A stretch of DNA of 64,000 bases from Cryptomeria japonica (GCF_030272615.1 NC_081406.1:240858422-240922421); one strand, 5' to 3'; positions 1-10,912 are shown, numbered from the stretch's first letter. The notes: a model not told the origin generated them from the letters alone. Numbers and translations: made by a program.

Positions 1-533
1 ACAGAATATTGACCTTCCATCAGACAAAGAGTGGAGTACCCTACAAAAACTGGCACAGAATTCTTAAGAATCATAGTATGTATTGCACAATTTTCTTCTT
101 TTATTCTTAATTTCAAGTTTTTTTTTTTCCTATTTGCTATTTTGCTAATCCAGCCTATGAATCTAATTTATGAATAGGAAAAAAATAGCACTCACTATTG
201 CTATTTTGCTAATCCAGCTTATGAATCTATGATGCACACTGCAAGACTTTAGCCAGTAAATTTGTATTCTCAAATTCTCCCTTGCTTTAACATTTATGCA
301 TTTCTCTATTTCTGATTAGTAGGTTTTAGGGACTCCTATAGCTATTATCTATGTTTAATTTGTCAGGACTCATGGTGTGAATTAATATTTAATTTTGAAC
401 TCTATTTTTTGAACAGGAGACATCAAACATGTAGCAGATGTTAAAATGCTAATATGGCCATATAAATATGTGCTGAGTTTGTGATTTTGATGTTCAGTGT
501 TCACATGTTGCAAACTTGCAATTCGACTTGAAG
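1..533. other. AT-rich intergenic sequence
   Basis: I see no gene here. A 28-bp word beginning GCTATTTTGCTAATCCAGC occurs twice, at 136-163 and 200-227, as a short direct repeat 64 bp apart. The remainder is AT-rich with no coding signal. Confidence 0.5.
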
Positions 534-866
534 CTGTTGTTGCTCCCTTGTTTCTATAAAAGGGAATTCAGGGTCATTTGCAATTTTGCAAAGGGTTCTA
601 AAACTTTGTATTCACTTTTGCATGGACATTAGAGAATCACACCGGAGTTGTTGTTGCTCTCTTGTTTCTATAAAAGGGAATTCAGGGTCATTTGCAATTT
701 TGCAAAGGGTTCTGAAACTTTGTATTCACTTTTGCATGGACATTGGAGAATCACATAGGAGTTGTTGTTGCTCTCTTGTTTCTATAAAAGGGAATTCACG
801 GTCATTTGCAAAGGGTTCTGAAACTTTGTATTCACCTTTGCAATTGGCATGTAGAATCACACAGAT
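534..866. repeat. 114-bp tandem repeat, three copies, each with a TATA-like box
   Basis: Three head-to-tail copies start near 541, 655 and 769, so the period is 114 bp. The third has a small internal deletion. Each copy carries TATAAAAG at 555, 669 and 783. A reading frame runs through the array (586-912) because 114 is a multiple of three, but its peptide is simply the repeat read three times and I do not treat it as a gene. Confidence 0.85.
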
Positions 867-1285
867 TGGTGTATTACTATTGAATGAAATGTATCATATG
901 GCTATATTTTGAAAGAATTAATGAAAATCTAAGTTCTCGACATGTGTATTACTATTGAATGAAATTTATCATATGGTTCTGAAATATATCACACAGATTT
1001 GAGACTCAAACATGTATAAATAAACAATAAACATCTCTGTATCAATAAACACATTATGGTTTTTTTTTATTAGGCTATTTTAAATCTGGAAATAGAAAGT
1101 TGAAAAATAAAATTACAAATCAATATTAAATTATAATTGCAAAAAGTAATATGCTTTTGTAATATGAATGATGAGATACAGTAATAAGATTAATAAATAC
1201 CAATCTCTTATAGTTGCCATTCATCCTCATCAAATTCAGTGCTTTCTTGATTCTCGTCTGTGGTTTCTTTACTCTGAGACTTAGT
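867..1285. other. Intergenic sequence with a short direct repeat
   Basis: A word beginning TGTATTACTATTGAATGAAA occurs near 870 and again near 944, about 73 bp apart, each followed by ATCATATGG. No gene is visible. The stretch ends at the 3' side of the minus-strand transposase relic. Confidence 0.4.
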
Positions 1286-3900
1286 CTACATATCTTCACC
1301 GAACTTCATCTCAATGCTACCAGTAGATCCACTAGTCCCACTGGCACTTTGGTTTGAAGTGTTGTCCAAACCTCTTCTTTTACATTTGGACCTCCAGATT
1401 TGCAGTGCCCTATCGTAAGGAAAAGTGTGGATATCATACCTAGATGTATAGAGCCTCAAGAAATTTTCCAAATTTTTGTCTAGTTTGTTTCTTAGCTTTG
1501 ATTTTAGGAACCCCAAAGCACTGGAGTCTCTCTCATCTTCCACCGAACCCAATATCATCGTAAGACATAAAGCAGCAAGCTTCACATATTCTGGCATTGA
1601 ATCAAGCAAGGATGCGTTCTCAGCTATATATTTCCAAACCCTTGTTACTGATCCCTCTTCGAAAGGGTTCTCCATTTTGGCATACTGTTGTTTCATAGTG
1701 TATGCAAAATGAGATGATTTCTCTCGAAGATGAGTTTCGTCTAATATTCCATTTATAGTTACTCCATTCAATTCTCTAGATGTGCAAAATTGTTTTATCA
1801 AAGTCAGTAGCTTACTTCGAAAATCAGATGCACTGTTGAGGCTCCAATAATGAGGAAACACAATAGACATGGCTTCGAGTAGGTTGTCAGGAGGGAATCT
1901 GCTTCTAATTTTTGAGGAAAGATCATATGCAATTTTCTTCACAGAAGTAGTTAGAGTCTCAACAATCTTGTCGAAATCTTCCTTTGTAACTCTTGCTAGT
2001 TTCTTCCTGGGGTGCTTTCCTGGTTCCTCGGGGTCAACTGTGGCATAGAAGTGCATTGGTATCTCAACTCCTCATACATTGGCACATACCTCCCCATCTG
2101 CATCGATTTGTAAAAACTTATCAGGATTGTTCAAATCTATGAGTGTCTGCCACTTAACAAATTTTTCATTAGATAGTGTTGGTTCATTTCGATAGAGATT
2201 GTCGAGGGTCATGCATGTCATCTTATGTAGCATAGCATATTCTGCAATATACAGAGCTCTTTTTTGGGCAGCCTTCATAATATTCCTCATTTCCTCTAGC
2301 ATGGGCAGAAGAGCTGCTAAAGTTAAGAGTGTCTCTAAATTACTTAACCTGGCAAGAAGTTCAGGAAATTTTGGTTGATCTGATTCATCGCAAGTTGTGT
2401 GAAATAGTCCAATCAAGGATGGATATTTTGAAAACACTCGATGCGTTGGACCATCCAAAGAGATCCATCTGGTATCATTATCCTTGAGAAGCTTGTTCCC
2501 ATTAGTTAATCCATCAGCAAAGTGTTGAAATTCCATAAATCGCTTGGGACTTCGACAGAAGTGTGAGTAGAGCTCTCTGATTAAAATTTCAATTTTTTTA
2601 ACCGAAGCGAACTTGCTCACAATTCCAGAAGCTAGATTTATTCTGTGATCCATGCAGTGAATTGCAATAATGTACGATGCAAATGAAGTTTCAATCTTTG
2701 TACAAAGACCGTTCCTATGACCTTGCATTACTGAAGCTCCATCTACTCCAACACAAACCAATTTTTTGGCTACCATCATGTCATCCATACCTCCATATTC
2801 AATTAAACTTCTCTTTACTAGTTGAAATAAATTTTCCGCTGTCGCACTCTCCTTCATTTTAGCAATAGATAGTAGATGAGGTTGGCAGGTATGATTCTCT
2901 ATAGTATAAACATGCATGCATACCCATGAAGTATTGTCTACTACCATAACTTCGTCTAAAGAAAATGCAATGAAGTTTGACTCTCTTATTTTTTCTTGTA
3001 CATCTTCTATTTCAACCTCTGCAAGACAACTTGCCCATTCCCATCCACTGTTTATTGACCAGTGTCTATTAGGATAGTTAGGAACTTTCAAAAAGTGTAA
3101 TAAACCACTAGTTGATGGGAAATCTATCATAGCATGCCCTCTACTCAAAATATGAAAAACAACGCTTAACTGAACAACTTTTCCTAGTTGTTCTATCTGC
3201 ATTGCTTTTCCAAAAATAGCTTCAATAGAACCTTTAACTTCAGCAGGCTTCGTCTGTAATTTCTCATGAAAATAATACTCTTCGACATTCCTCACATGCT
3301 TACATTCATTCTTTGTTTTCTATCTTATCACTAATTTTTCAACCCTGTCTATCATTTGTTTTTCATAAACTTTACCCATATGCTTTTCTATGGTGTCAAA
3401 TTTTAGCTGCAACCTAATTTCCTTCTTATTTTTCCAAGTGCAAATCTTACACCTGCATTCTATTGGAGGCTCGCCTTCAATTGGATTCTCCACTGGTTCA
3501 ATGAATGGATACTTCGATGCCCAATTAATTTGAAATTCCTGACTGACATATCCCACTCTTGATCCTTTTTTGATTGCGGTTCACCATTTTTTGATATGGC
3601 TTTTCTTTTCCCCTTCCGTGCATTATCATCAATGGAATTATCACCCAAGTCGATTATATCATTCCAGCTAACGGGTATCTACCAGATAATCTTCTTCAAG
3701 ATCATCCTGATCTGAGATATCAGGTTCGCCGCCATCTTCAACATGCAGTGCAAGTGGTGAATTTTGTACTTGTACTTGTGATGATGTACCTTCCTGATTT
3801 TCACCAGTACCACAATCTTTTCCAATGCCAAAGTACGAAGACAACGTTCTGCTTTTTGTTGGCTTCTCCTAGCCTTCCCCACATTTAGGTTTCCTACCCC
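1286..3900 (-). pseudogene. hAT-type transposase-like gene (KIAA1586/ZNF862-like), lightly broken
   Basis: Read on the minus strand, this is one long reading frame with few lesions. From the N-terminus it has an acidic/basic head (about 3880-3560), a C-x-C-x2-C zinc-finger-like patch (ECRCKICTW, about 3450), and an RNase H-like transposase core. The core shows FIAFSLDE and GVDGASVM (candidate catalytic Asp), HCMDHRINLA (the hAT CxxH motif) and NDTRW. A C-terminal hAT dimerisation segment follows (SVEDERDSSALGFLKSKLRN, about 1500). Lesions: an in-frame TAG at 3320-3322, an in-frame TGA at 2072-2074 and a frameshift near 3545. The head changes frame once more near 3680. Both stops lie inside one otherwise continuous frame (3295 and 2056 are in phase). 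The role would be DNA transposition or a domesticated derivative. I did not find terminal inverted repeats or a host duplication. The family call rests on motif order and is fairly firm. Confidence 0.75.
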
Positions 3901-4150
3901 TCTTCCTGTTCAACATCTCCAACAAAATAAAGGCTGCCAAAAATATATCAATTTGTTGAAGAAGCAATAATAGACTATAATGTATAATATACCAGTTCAA
4001 AAATATGATCGCTCACCTTTAGGCTTTAGGTAATAGGTAGTCACCAATACAGTCAACAACAATGATTTTCCTTGGTCTGAAACTTTGCTATTGATTAGAA
4101 TTCAGAGCCTAGAACCCACCAGATTGTGTTGAGATAGATCTGATCTTTGC
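3901..4150. other. Spacer upstream of the transposase-like gene
   Basis: AT-rich sequence with no recognisable gene. It would hold the promoter of the minus-strand transposase-like gene if that gene were intact, but I see no convincing TATA box in the right place. Confidence 0.3.
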
Positions 4151-4238
4151 ATGTATTTATACCAATCCTTATTGGCGAATTCTATGGGAATTTACCAATA
4201 TACAAATATTTGGCGAATCCCATGTAATTATAACACAA

Positions 4239-4362
4239 CTTATGTAATTTTTGAGGTGATTATAGGTCATCCAAATACGACTTATGTAATTTTTGAGGCG
4301 ATTATAGGTCATCCAAATATGACTTACGTAATTTTAAAGGCGATTATAGGTCGTCCAAATAA
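4239..4362 (+). repeat. 42-bp tandem repeat, three copies
   Basis: Copies begin near 4241, 4283 and 4325, giving a 42-bp period. In the frame open at 4151-4369 each copy reads as a 14-residue unit close to TTYVIFEAIIGHPN. Because the period is a multiple of three, the open frame may be a by-product. The flanks (4150-4730) are rich in the word GGCGAA and its complement. Confidence 0.8.
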
Positions 4363-4375
4363 TAGGTGAATAGCA

Positions 4376-4764
4376 AATACAATATAGCTGGCGAAAGTTG
4401 GGGTGACTGGAGACAAGCGTTGGCAAGATGTCGAGTGAATTGGGTCCCCCCGGATAACAAATATTCACATGCCTATAGGCGAATTAAGGTCATCTATTAA
4501 GGCAACCTCGGAGAGTGTAGGCGAAATAATTAAATTTACCGTGCGTCCACCATATATTGTATTGGCGAAATCATCGCATAGAAACATTTAATTACATAAA
4601 ACATATGGCAATCGGGCCATGATGTTGACAGAAATTGATAATGTTCTAGCAACATGGCCACCCCCATACGGTACAAAATATTCGCCATTTTCGATAGGGC
4701 TGACATGAAAAATTTGCCATTAGTGAATATTCGCCACTAAAGTAATCGTTGCGTATGTGTTTAG
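4376..4764. other. Spacer with recurrent GGCGAA words
   Basis: No gene is seen. GGCGAA or its complement TTCGCC recurs several times (for example near 4390, 4520, 4565, 4683 and 4727), which suggests an old, decayed repeat unit. Confidence 0.3.
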
Positions 4765-5276
4765 GAGTAGGTATCTGATTGGTCGAACACCATATGTCAT
4801 TGAGAGGCAGTTGATTGATAGGGTATGCAGGCAGTTTGGTAGGATACAACAGATGCCACGGGGTTCAGGGATGTATGCATGGACAATGAGGGATTAGGTG
4901 CATTTGGGGCCATTATTGTCTTATGATCAGGCAGTGACACAGCTAGTAGAGATGGTTCCCTTGCCTTGGGATATATGGGCAGATATAGAGGATGCAGGCA
5001 TGGATGCAAAGTACACTTCATATTGGGGAGAGCATCCATTTCCTCGGTTGATGGATCCAGCAGAGCCTATAGATGGAGACAGTGGAGGTGATGGAGATGA
5101 TAGTGGAGATGGCGGAGGTAGAGGCCGACGATGGAGGTAGGGCATAGTGGCAGAGAGGAGAGTGGCTCAAAGGAGAGAGGGTAGAGAGGAGAGACAGGCT
5201 CAATAGGCTCATGTAGCGAGGGGTAGGGGTGGATTGTTGTTACAGGTGCCAGCAGCACAGGTTCCCAAACAAGTAG
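4765..5276 (+). pseudogene. Plant mobile domain-like gene fragment, 5' part, interrupted by LTR element 1
   Basis: The frame that includes 4898 reads GRTPYVIERQLIDRVCRQFG, then a TAG just before 4898, then a run containing LSYDQAVTQLVEMVPLPWDI and YWGEHPFPRL, then a Gly/Asp-rich tail. This resembles the C-terminal side of plant mobile domain (PMD, aminotransferase-like) proteins, which are often carried by or related to transposons. The N-terminal part is missing. The sequence is cut at 5276 by the 5' LTR of element 1 and resumes at 10272. The family assignment is by remembered motif resemblance, so moderate. Confidence 0.5.
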
Positions 5277-6058
5277 TGTTGTCATTATACACTCTAATGA
5301 GAATTGAAGGTGTTGTCAATGATGGCAACCTTGTCGCATTCATCTGGTAAACCACCAGCAGGCATCGACACCGACAGGCACTTCACCGGCAGTGGCAACA
5401 ATGCATATCGGTACCCCAGCCAACAGGAACAAACTTTTTTTTATTGTATTTAATTGTAAATATCTTTTGTAAAAGCCCACATGGCATATTGTAATAGACT
5501 CATCTATGTATGAGATCTTGTAAATCATATAGGAGGATAAATAGATGGAATGAGAGAATATTAAGGAAGATATATGCGAATGCATAAGGTAGATTTTGTA
5601 TAAGGTTTATGGTTATAGTATGAGCTTAAACTAGTACTGAACCTAGCATAGCAAATGCTAAATTATAGCAGTACATTGTATTGGATTTTCATAATCCATT
5701 TTGTAAGTCGGTGAGACTTCTATTTTGTAGATTGAGTAGTGAGCTCTAGGCAGTTGGCCTTCCTGCATGTGCAGGCACCTCATTGTAAGTAGTATACATT
5801 CATTGGCTAGTGAGTGAATATTGTGGGTCACAAATCCCACTGAGGTTTTTCCCACACTAGGTTTCTTCGTTAAACATCTTGTGTTATGGTGTGTTTTCTA
5901 TGTTGTCTTTATTGTTCCTATTTACTACATTAACTTTCATTTATCGGTACACTGTTTTGGAATGCAAAATACTTAATAAGGTTAAATATTTTGTTTACCA
6001 GTTAGATATTGATTCACCCCCCTTCTCAGTATCTTTGGGACTGTCATTAATCCTAACA
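5277..6058 (+). repeat. 5' LTR of element 1
   Basis: It starts TGTTGTCATTATAC, matching the 3' LTR start at 9487, and ends ...AATCCTAACA just before the primer-binding site. Near its end, AGATATTGA (6004-6012) pairs with TCAGTATCT (6026-6034) around a C-rich loop. It differs from its partner LTR by many substitutions and some indels, so the insertion is not recent. Confidence 0.85.
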
Positions 6059-6060
6059 AT

Positions 6061-6073
6061 TGGTATCAGAGCC
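6061..6073 (+). promoter_or_regulatory. Primer-binding site, initiator tRNA-Met type (element 1)
   Basis: TGGTATCAGAGCC lies two bases after the LTR end. This is the usual plant copia-type site, complementary to the 3' end of initiator tRNA-Met, where minus-strand DNA synthesis would be primed. Confidence 0.9.
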
Positions 6074-6129
6074 TAGTCCTCTATTTTCAAAAGCCTAACA
6101 GCTTGAGGAAAATTCTGACATCGGTACAG

Positions 6130-7134
6130 ATGGAGAACTTAAGAAAATAATTAGAAGGAGCTCTTGTGGACTATGATGCAGAGAAGCTGAAGAATATCAA
6201 ACTTGAAGATGATCTGAGGACTACACAGGAATTCATTCAAGGACTTCAGGATAATCTTACTATTGCTAGAAATAAAAGAAAAGAACTTCATGAGAAGATG
6301 CAGAGTGATGATCATGAAAAGGAAACTCTTAATGATCTTGTGAACAAATTGAGGCAAGAAAACAATACTATGAGAAATGAAATGCAAGATATGACTATGA
6401 GATTTTGTAAAGACATTGAAGATAGGAAGAAGAATGAAGATGACTTGACTAGGAGACTCAATATTGCTGGAAATGAAAATCTAAGACTCAGTCTTGAAAA
6501 TGATATGTTGAAGAGAGATCTGGTTCACATGCAACATAATAAAACTGCACTTATGAGACAACTAGGAATTCTATAAAATGAGTTGGCTACTACAAAACAA
6601 CATAAAGAGAAATTCAAGAAAATTTCAGAAGAACTTGATGATATGCTGAAAATTCAGAAACCTAATGGAGATACTAATGGACTTGGATTTGAAGCTGGAG
6701 AAAGTTTCGGTACTCCAAACAATCATGATCACAGTAAGCCGGTAAGACAACCTAATGCCTACAAATTTTATGGGAAATGCTTTAACTATAACAAGTATGG
6801 TCATAGAGAAAATCAGTGTAGATCTAGAAACAATCAAAACACTAATGCACCCACTGGTCAATGTTCCAAATGCAACACAATTGGTAATAATTTAGAAAAT
6901 TGTAGAATGAATGTGAGATGTTATGTTTGTGGAAGATTTGGGCACTTATCTAATCAATACAGAACACAAACCAGCATAGGATATGGAAAGGATATTTAGA
7001 AGAATAATGTGACTTGTTATGCTTATAACAAGATTGGACATATTGCAAAATTTTGTAGAAGTAAGACTTCACCGACAAATAATAAAGGACCCAGTTTGAA
7101 AGGCAAGGAGAAGGTAGATGAGGTAAAGCAATAA
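6130..7134 (+). pseudogene. gag: gag-like gene of element 1: coiled coil plus CCHC knuckles
   Basis: The frame starts at ATG 6130 (MENLRK), matching element 2's MENLMKQLEG, and is broken by TAA 6148, TAA 6574, TAG 6997 and TAA 7132. The first ~160 codons predict a long coiled coil. Knuckle-like boxes follow: CFNYNKYGHRENQC (second Cys lost), CSKCNTIGNNLENC (His lost), CYVCGRFGHLSNQY (last Cys lost) and CYAYNKIGHIAKFC (second Cys lost). All four are damaged, while element 2 keeps three intact. The ancestral role would be a nucleocapsid protein packaging element RNA. No typical copia gag domain is recognised in the coiled-coil part. Confidence 0.8.
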
Positions 7135-7145
7135 TTTTCAAAACA

Positions 7146-9299
7146 ATGAAACAAAGGAAGAAAAGAGAAAAGTACATAAGGAGTGCATCAAAACAAGTAA
7201 AGGAAATCAAAGAAAACACCATGAACATTACTAGATTAAAGGCAAGTGAACTGGAAGGATTACAACCGGAGGCACACATTTCACTGGTATGTACATCATT
7301 TGACAGTGAGATACATGTTGAATTCAAGAGAGTTGATAGGAAGAGAAAACCCTCACCGGTACCCTCTCCTTCACCCAATAAAACAAGAACTTTGAGAAAG
7401 AAGCAACAAGTGGTAAGACAACCGGCAAAGAAGTTAACACCCAAGAAGAAATAGAAACAGGTTGTACCACCTTTGCATAATTTACTGAGCAAAATCACTG
7501 ATGACGACAAGTTAGCAAATGTGAGCAAATTGTATAACACATTTACTTATTTTGAAAAGGAAAGTATTGAATATAGTATAATTCTACATCTGGACATATA
7601 CAAGAAAGTGTTAATTGAAGTTGTAGATGACTTAACAAATGAATTATATAGAAGGTTAGATGCAAAAAGGATTGCATTAATGGAGTTAGACAAGAAACTT
7701 AAGATTGAAAAACTTCTAGCTATACATCCTGTTGGCTCTAAAGAAGAGATTGACGAATTAATTTGTGAGGCTAACAGACCAGCTTTTTCTAGCAGTCACT
7801 AGTAAGTAAGCTTAATGGCTAGAAGAGTTAATGAAATTGTAGAGGAAACGACTGACAAATGGGATATCTTTTTTGTAGAAAAGGAAAAATAGGAAGAATT
7901 AAACAGACCTAAGAAAACATGCAAGGTATATCAGAAGGACAAGGACAAAGGGAAAGGCAAAGTTGGTGGAATACCAAACATCAAAATAACTAACAACTTA
8001 CCACCACCCTTGGTTACTACACCAGTACATACTGATAAAATACCGGCTACTGAAAGTGTAGACATAACACATGATGACACTAACCCTAAATCAGAAATTT
8101 TATTCAACATGAATATTGATACTTAGGAAGTGAACATTATTGTGGATAAGGATAGCACAGAGGTACAGACTGATATTGTTGGAAATATTATTGAGCAACC
8201 GATAGAAAATGTTGAGGTTGAAATACAAACAGAGCATTCAGAGCAACCTTTGGATAGTGGAATGAATACTGGTAGTATTGATGCTGGAACTGAGAAACCC
8301 ACAAAGACAGAGAAACCAATAGAGAAACTAGCAGAAGCATAGGTACATATTGAGATAGTGCAACTGGTAATCACTGAGAAAACCAAACCATTGCTAGTTG
8401 AAATGCAAACTTAGACTGATCCACCAGAGGTTGATACAAGCAAATTGGTTACTAATACTGGAAGCACTGAAATAGTGAAGGCAGTTGGTCAGACATCAGG
8501 TACTTCACTAAGTCAATTCAGGCCTACAAATGTGACAGAGGTACTTCTGGACTCTATTAAGAAGATAATTGACTGTAAAGCATTGGCCTACAAGGAAATT
8601 GATGATACAATGCCTATTCTTAAGATGATTGCACCAAAATGCAATATAGATCATGTAAAGGATTCTTTAGGTCAGTTAGACACATTGTCTAAATTTATTG
8701 CTGGAAATATAATAACAGTTGACAAAATAAATGAGGATACATTCAAAGAGAAAATGGAAAAAGAAAAATTCTTTGAGGACACAATAAAGAAGTGCACTGA
8801 ACACATTGACACTCTTTTACCGGCACTGAATACAACAATTTTGGAATATAAGGAATTGTACAAGGATACATGCAAGCCACATATGTTGACACAGGACATT
8901 GAAAATGAAATAAGCAGATTACAAAAGGAGATAGATGATATAGCTGATAACATTATTGGTTCATCTGAACCTATATCAGTTATTAAGCAAGAAATAGTAG
9001 GATTTGAAGAAAAGTTGGAGAAATTAGAGAAATAAAAAGCAAGGATCAAGGCAAATGCCAAAGAGATTAAGTATAAACTTAGTCCTAAATTGGATAACCT
9101 TATCTCTCTGAGGAATGAGATCTCTAAGGCATTAATTCAAGGGGAAAGTTCACCAAAAGAGCATATGCATCATCTCACTGGCACGATCCAAAGAACTGAG
9201 GCAACCATGAATGATATAAACAGATTCATACAGAGTTTAAATTTGGTTTTGGCTGATATATTTCAAATTGTAACCAACTGGTTACAAACTTCAAGCTAA
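7146..9299 (+). pseudogene. ORF2 remnant of element 1 (unknown function, C-terminal two thirds)
   Basis: A single continuous frame runs from 7146 to the terminal TAA at 9297-9299. It is interrupted by TAG at 7452, 7800, 7890, 8124, 8340 and 8412, and by TAA at 7803 and 9033. It aligns with codons from about 390 of element 2 ORF2: a Lys/Arg/Pro-rich basic stretch (about 7340-7450), a helical part (ILHLDIYKKVLIEVVDDL), an acidic low-complexity region (about 7980-8440) and a C-terminal coiled coil ending LADIFQIVTNWLQTSS. The N-terminal domain was lost in the deletion. Function unknown, with no pol motifs. Confidence 0.75.
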
Positions 9300-9486
9300 A
9301 ATTTTGCACTCGTTTGACATTTTTTTTATGTCAAAGGGGGAGTAATGGACATAGAAAAATGGCTAATCAGAGGAAATCATCTGCTCAGGGGGAGCACATA
9401 AATTTGGTAAATTATTGGACTCCACTTTTTGGGATAGTTTTTGGATTTTTCTCATGAGTGTGGCCATCAATGCCAAAGGGGGAGAT
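9300..9486 (+). promoter_or_regulatory. Polypurine tracts of element 1
   Basis: AAAGGGGGAG occurs near 9335, CAGGGGGAGC near 9388 and CAAAGGGGGAGAT immediately before the 3' LTR at 9487. The last sits where plus-strand DNA synthesis is primed. The same triple arrangement is present in element 2. Confidence 0.75.
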
Positions 9487-10271
9487 TGTTGGCATTATAC
9501 ACTCTAATGAGAATTGCAGGTGTTATCTTGATGGAAACCTTGTGGCAACCTTCAGGCAACCTTGTGGAATTCATTTGGTAAACCACCGGCAGGCACCGAC
9601 AATGACAACAATGCATACCGACACCCCAGCCGACAGGAACAAACTTTTGTTTATTGTATTTAATTGTAAATATCTTTTGTAAAAGCTAACATGGCATATT
9701 GTAATAGACTCATATATGTATGAGATCTTGTAAATCATATAGGTGGATAGATAGATGGAATGAGCAAATATTAAGGAAGATATATGCGAATGCATAAGGC
9801 AGATTTTGTACAAGGTTTATGGTTATAGTATGAGCTTAAACTAGTACTGAACCTGGCATAGTAGATGTTGAATCATTGTAGTACATTGTATTGGATTTTC
9901 ATAATCCATTTTGTAAGTCAGTGAGACTTCTATTTTATAGATTGAGCAGTGAGCTCTAGGCAGTTGGCCTTCCTGCATGTGCAAGCACCTCATTGTAAGT
10001 AATATACATTCATTGGCCAGTGAGTGAATCTTGTGGGTCACAAATCTCACCGAGGTTTTTCCCACACCAAGTTTCCTCATTAAACATCTTATGTTATGGT
10101 GTGTTTTCTAAGCTCTATTTATTGTTCCTATTTACTACATTAACTTTCATTTACCGATACACTGTTTTTGAATACAAAATACTTAATAATGTTAAATATT
10201 TTGTTTACCGGTTAGATACTGATTCAACCCCCCCCCTCTCAGTATCTTTGGGACTGTCATTAATCCTAACA
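9487..10271 (+). repeat. 3' LTR of element 1
   Basis: It starts TGTTGGCATTATAC right after the polypurine tract and ends ...AATCCTAACA at 10271. The terminal hairpin AGATACTGA / TCAGTATCT lies at 10214-10247. The sequence then continues into the interrupted PMD-like gene. Confidence 0.85.
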
Positions 10272-10830
10272 GGTAGAGGCTCCTAGATAGGTATAGGAGT
10301 ATCCACAGGAGTAGGGTGAGGGGGGGAAGAGGAGGATGAGTTACTATCCTTGAGGGAGATCTGCCACAGATGGGCAAATGAGATCCAGGATCTAGAGAGG
10401 GAGACAACTAGGCTCAGGAGATAGCTGAGGGACACTGAGCTAGAGAGGGATTAGGCTATTCAACACTATAAAGAGGTTGAGACAGTACTGAGGGTAGGGA
10501 GGCAAGTAGTAGAGGAAACAGGGGTTGGATATGCCTATTATCTGCGAGCAGGGGAGGAGATAGCCTATTGGCGAGACCTGTACTATGGAGTGGTGCCATT
10601 AGATTAGCAGGCTAGGAGCTTTTGAAGACCATCATGGACTGCGACGACCTCTCTTGGGAGAGACAGGAGACAAGCATCTAGTGGTGGGGTCATGGGTCCT
10701 CCACCACCACCAGATAGAGGGGGTAGGAGAGATGATCTTGGGGCGGGTCCTTCCAGGGTTCAGAATTTGTCGAGGCTAGGTGAATATGTGGGAGGGAGTT
10801 CATCATAGCCTTAGAGGGCTCCCTATGTAT
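10272..10830 (+). pseudogene. PMD-like gene fragment, 3' part, after element 1
   Basis: Continuation of the gene cut at 5276. One frame reads WANEIQDLERETTRLRR, then QHYKEVETVLRVGRQVVEE, then AYYLRAGEEIAYWRDLYYG, with several stops. A Pro/Gly/Arg-rich tail (about 10690-10810) follows. The charged helical character suits the C-terminal tails of transposon-associated PMD proteins. No enzymatic motif is visible. Confidence 0.45.
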
Positions 10831-10912
10831 CAGTTGTGTACCATTTTGTATGATGACACCTTCGGGTGGTTGTAGCCATATGATTTTGATATCATTGTAT
10901 CATGACACTTAC

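Larger units (their letters stand above)
5277..10271 (+). mobile_element. LTR retroelement 1: non-autonomous, copia-like ends, internally deleted
   Basis: Full-length structure: 5' LTR 5277-6058, initiator-Met-type primer-binding site, gag relic, ORF2 remnant, polypurine tract and 3' LTR 9487-10271. The LTRs begin TGTTG and end CCTAACA. The flanking five bases are AGTAG (5272-5276) and GGTAG (10272-10276), a target-site duplication with one A/G mismatch. No protease, integrase, reverse transcriptase or RNase H is seen. Compared with element 2 it lacks about 1.56 kb (gag end, spacer and N-terminal half of ORF2), with the junction near 7150. Both genes carry several stops, so this copy is dead and would in any case have needed enzymes from another element. 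Confidence 0.85.

Noticed and set aside
586-912. 108-codon frame through the 114-bp repeat
   Set aside because: Open only because the period is a multiple of three; the peptide repeats the unit.
4927-5285. Minus-strand Ser/Pro/Leu-rich frames opposite the PMD-like fragment
   Set aside because: Antisense to the plus-strand frame that carries the recognisable PMD-like sequence.
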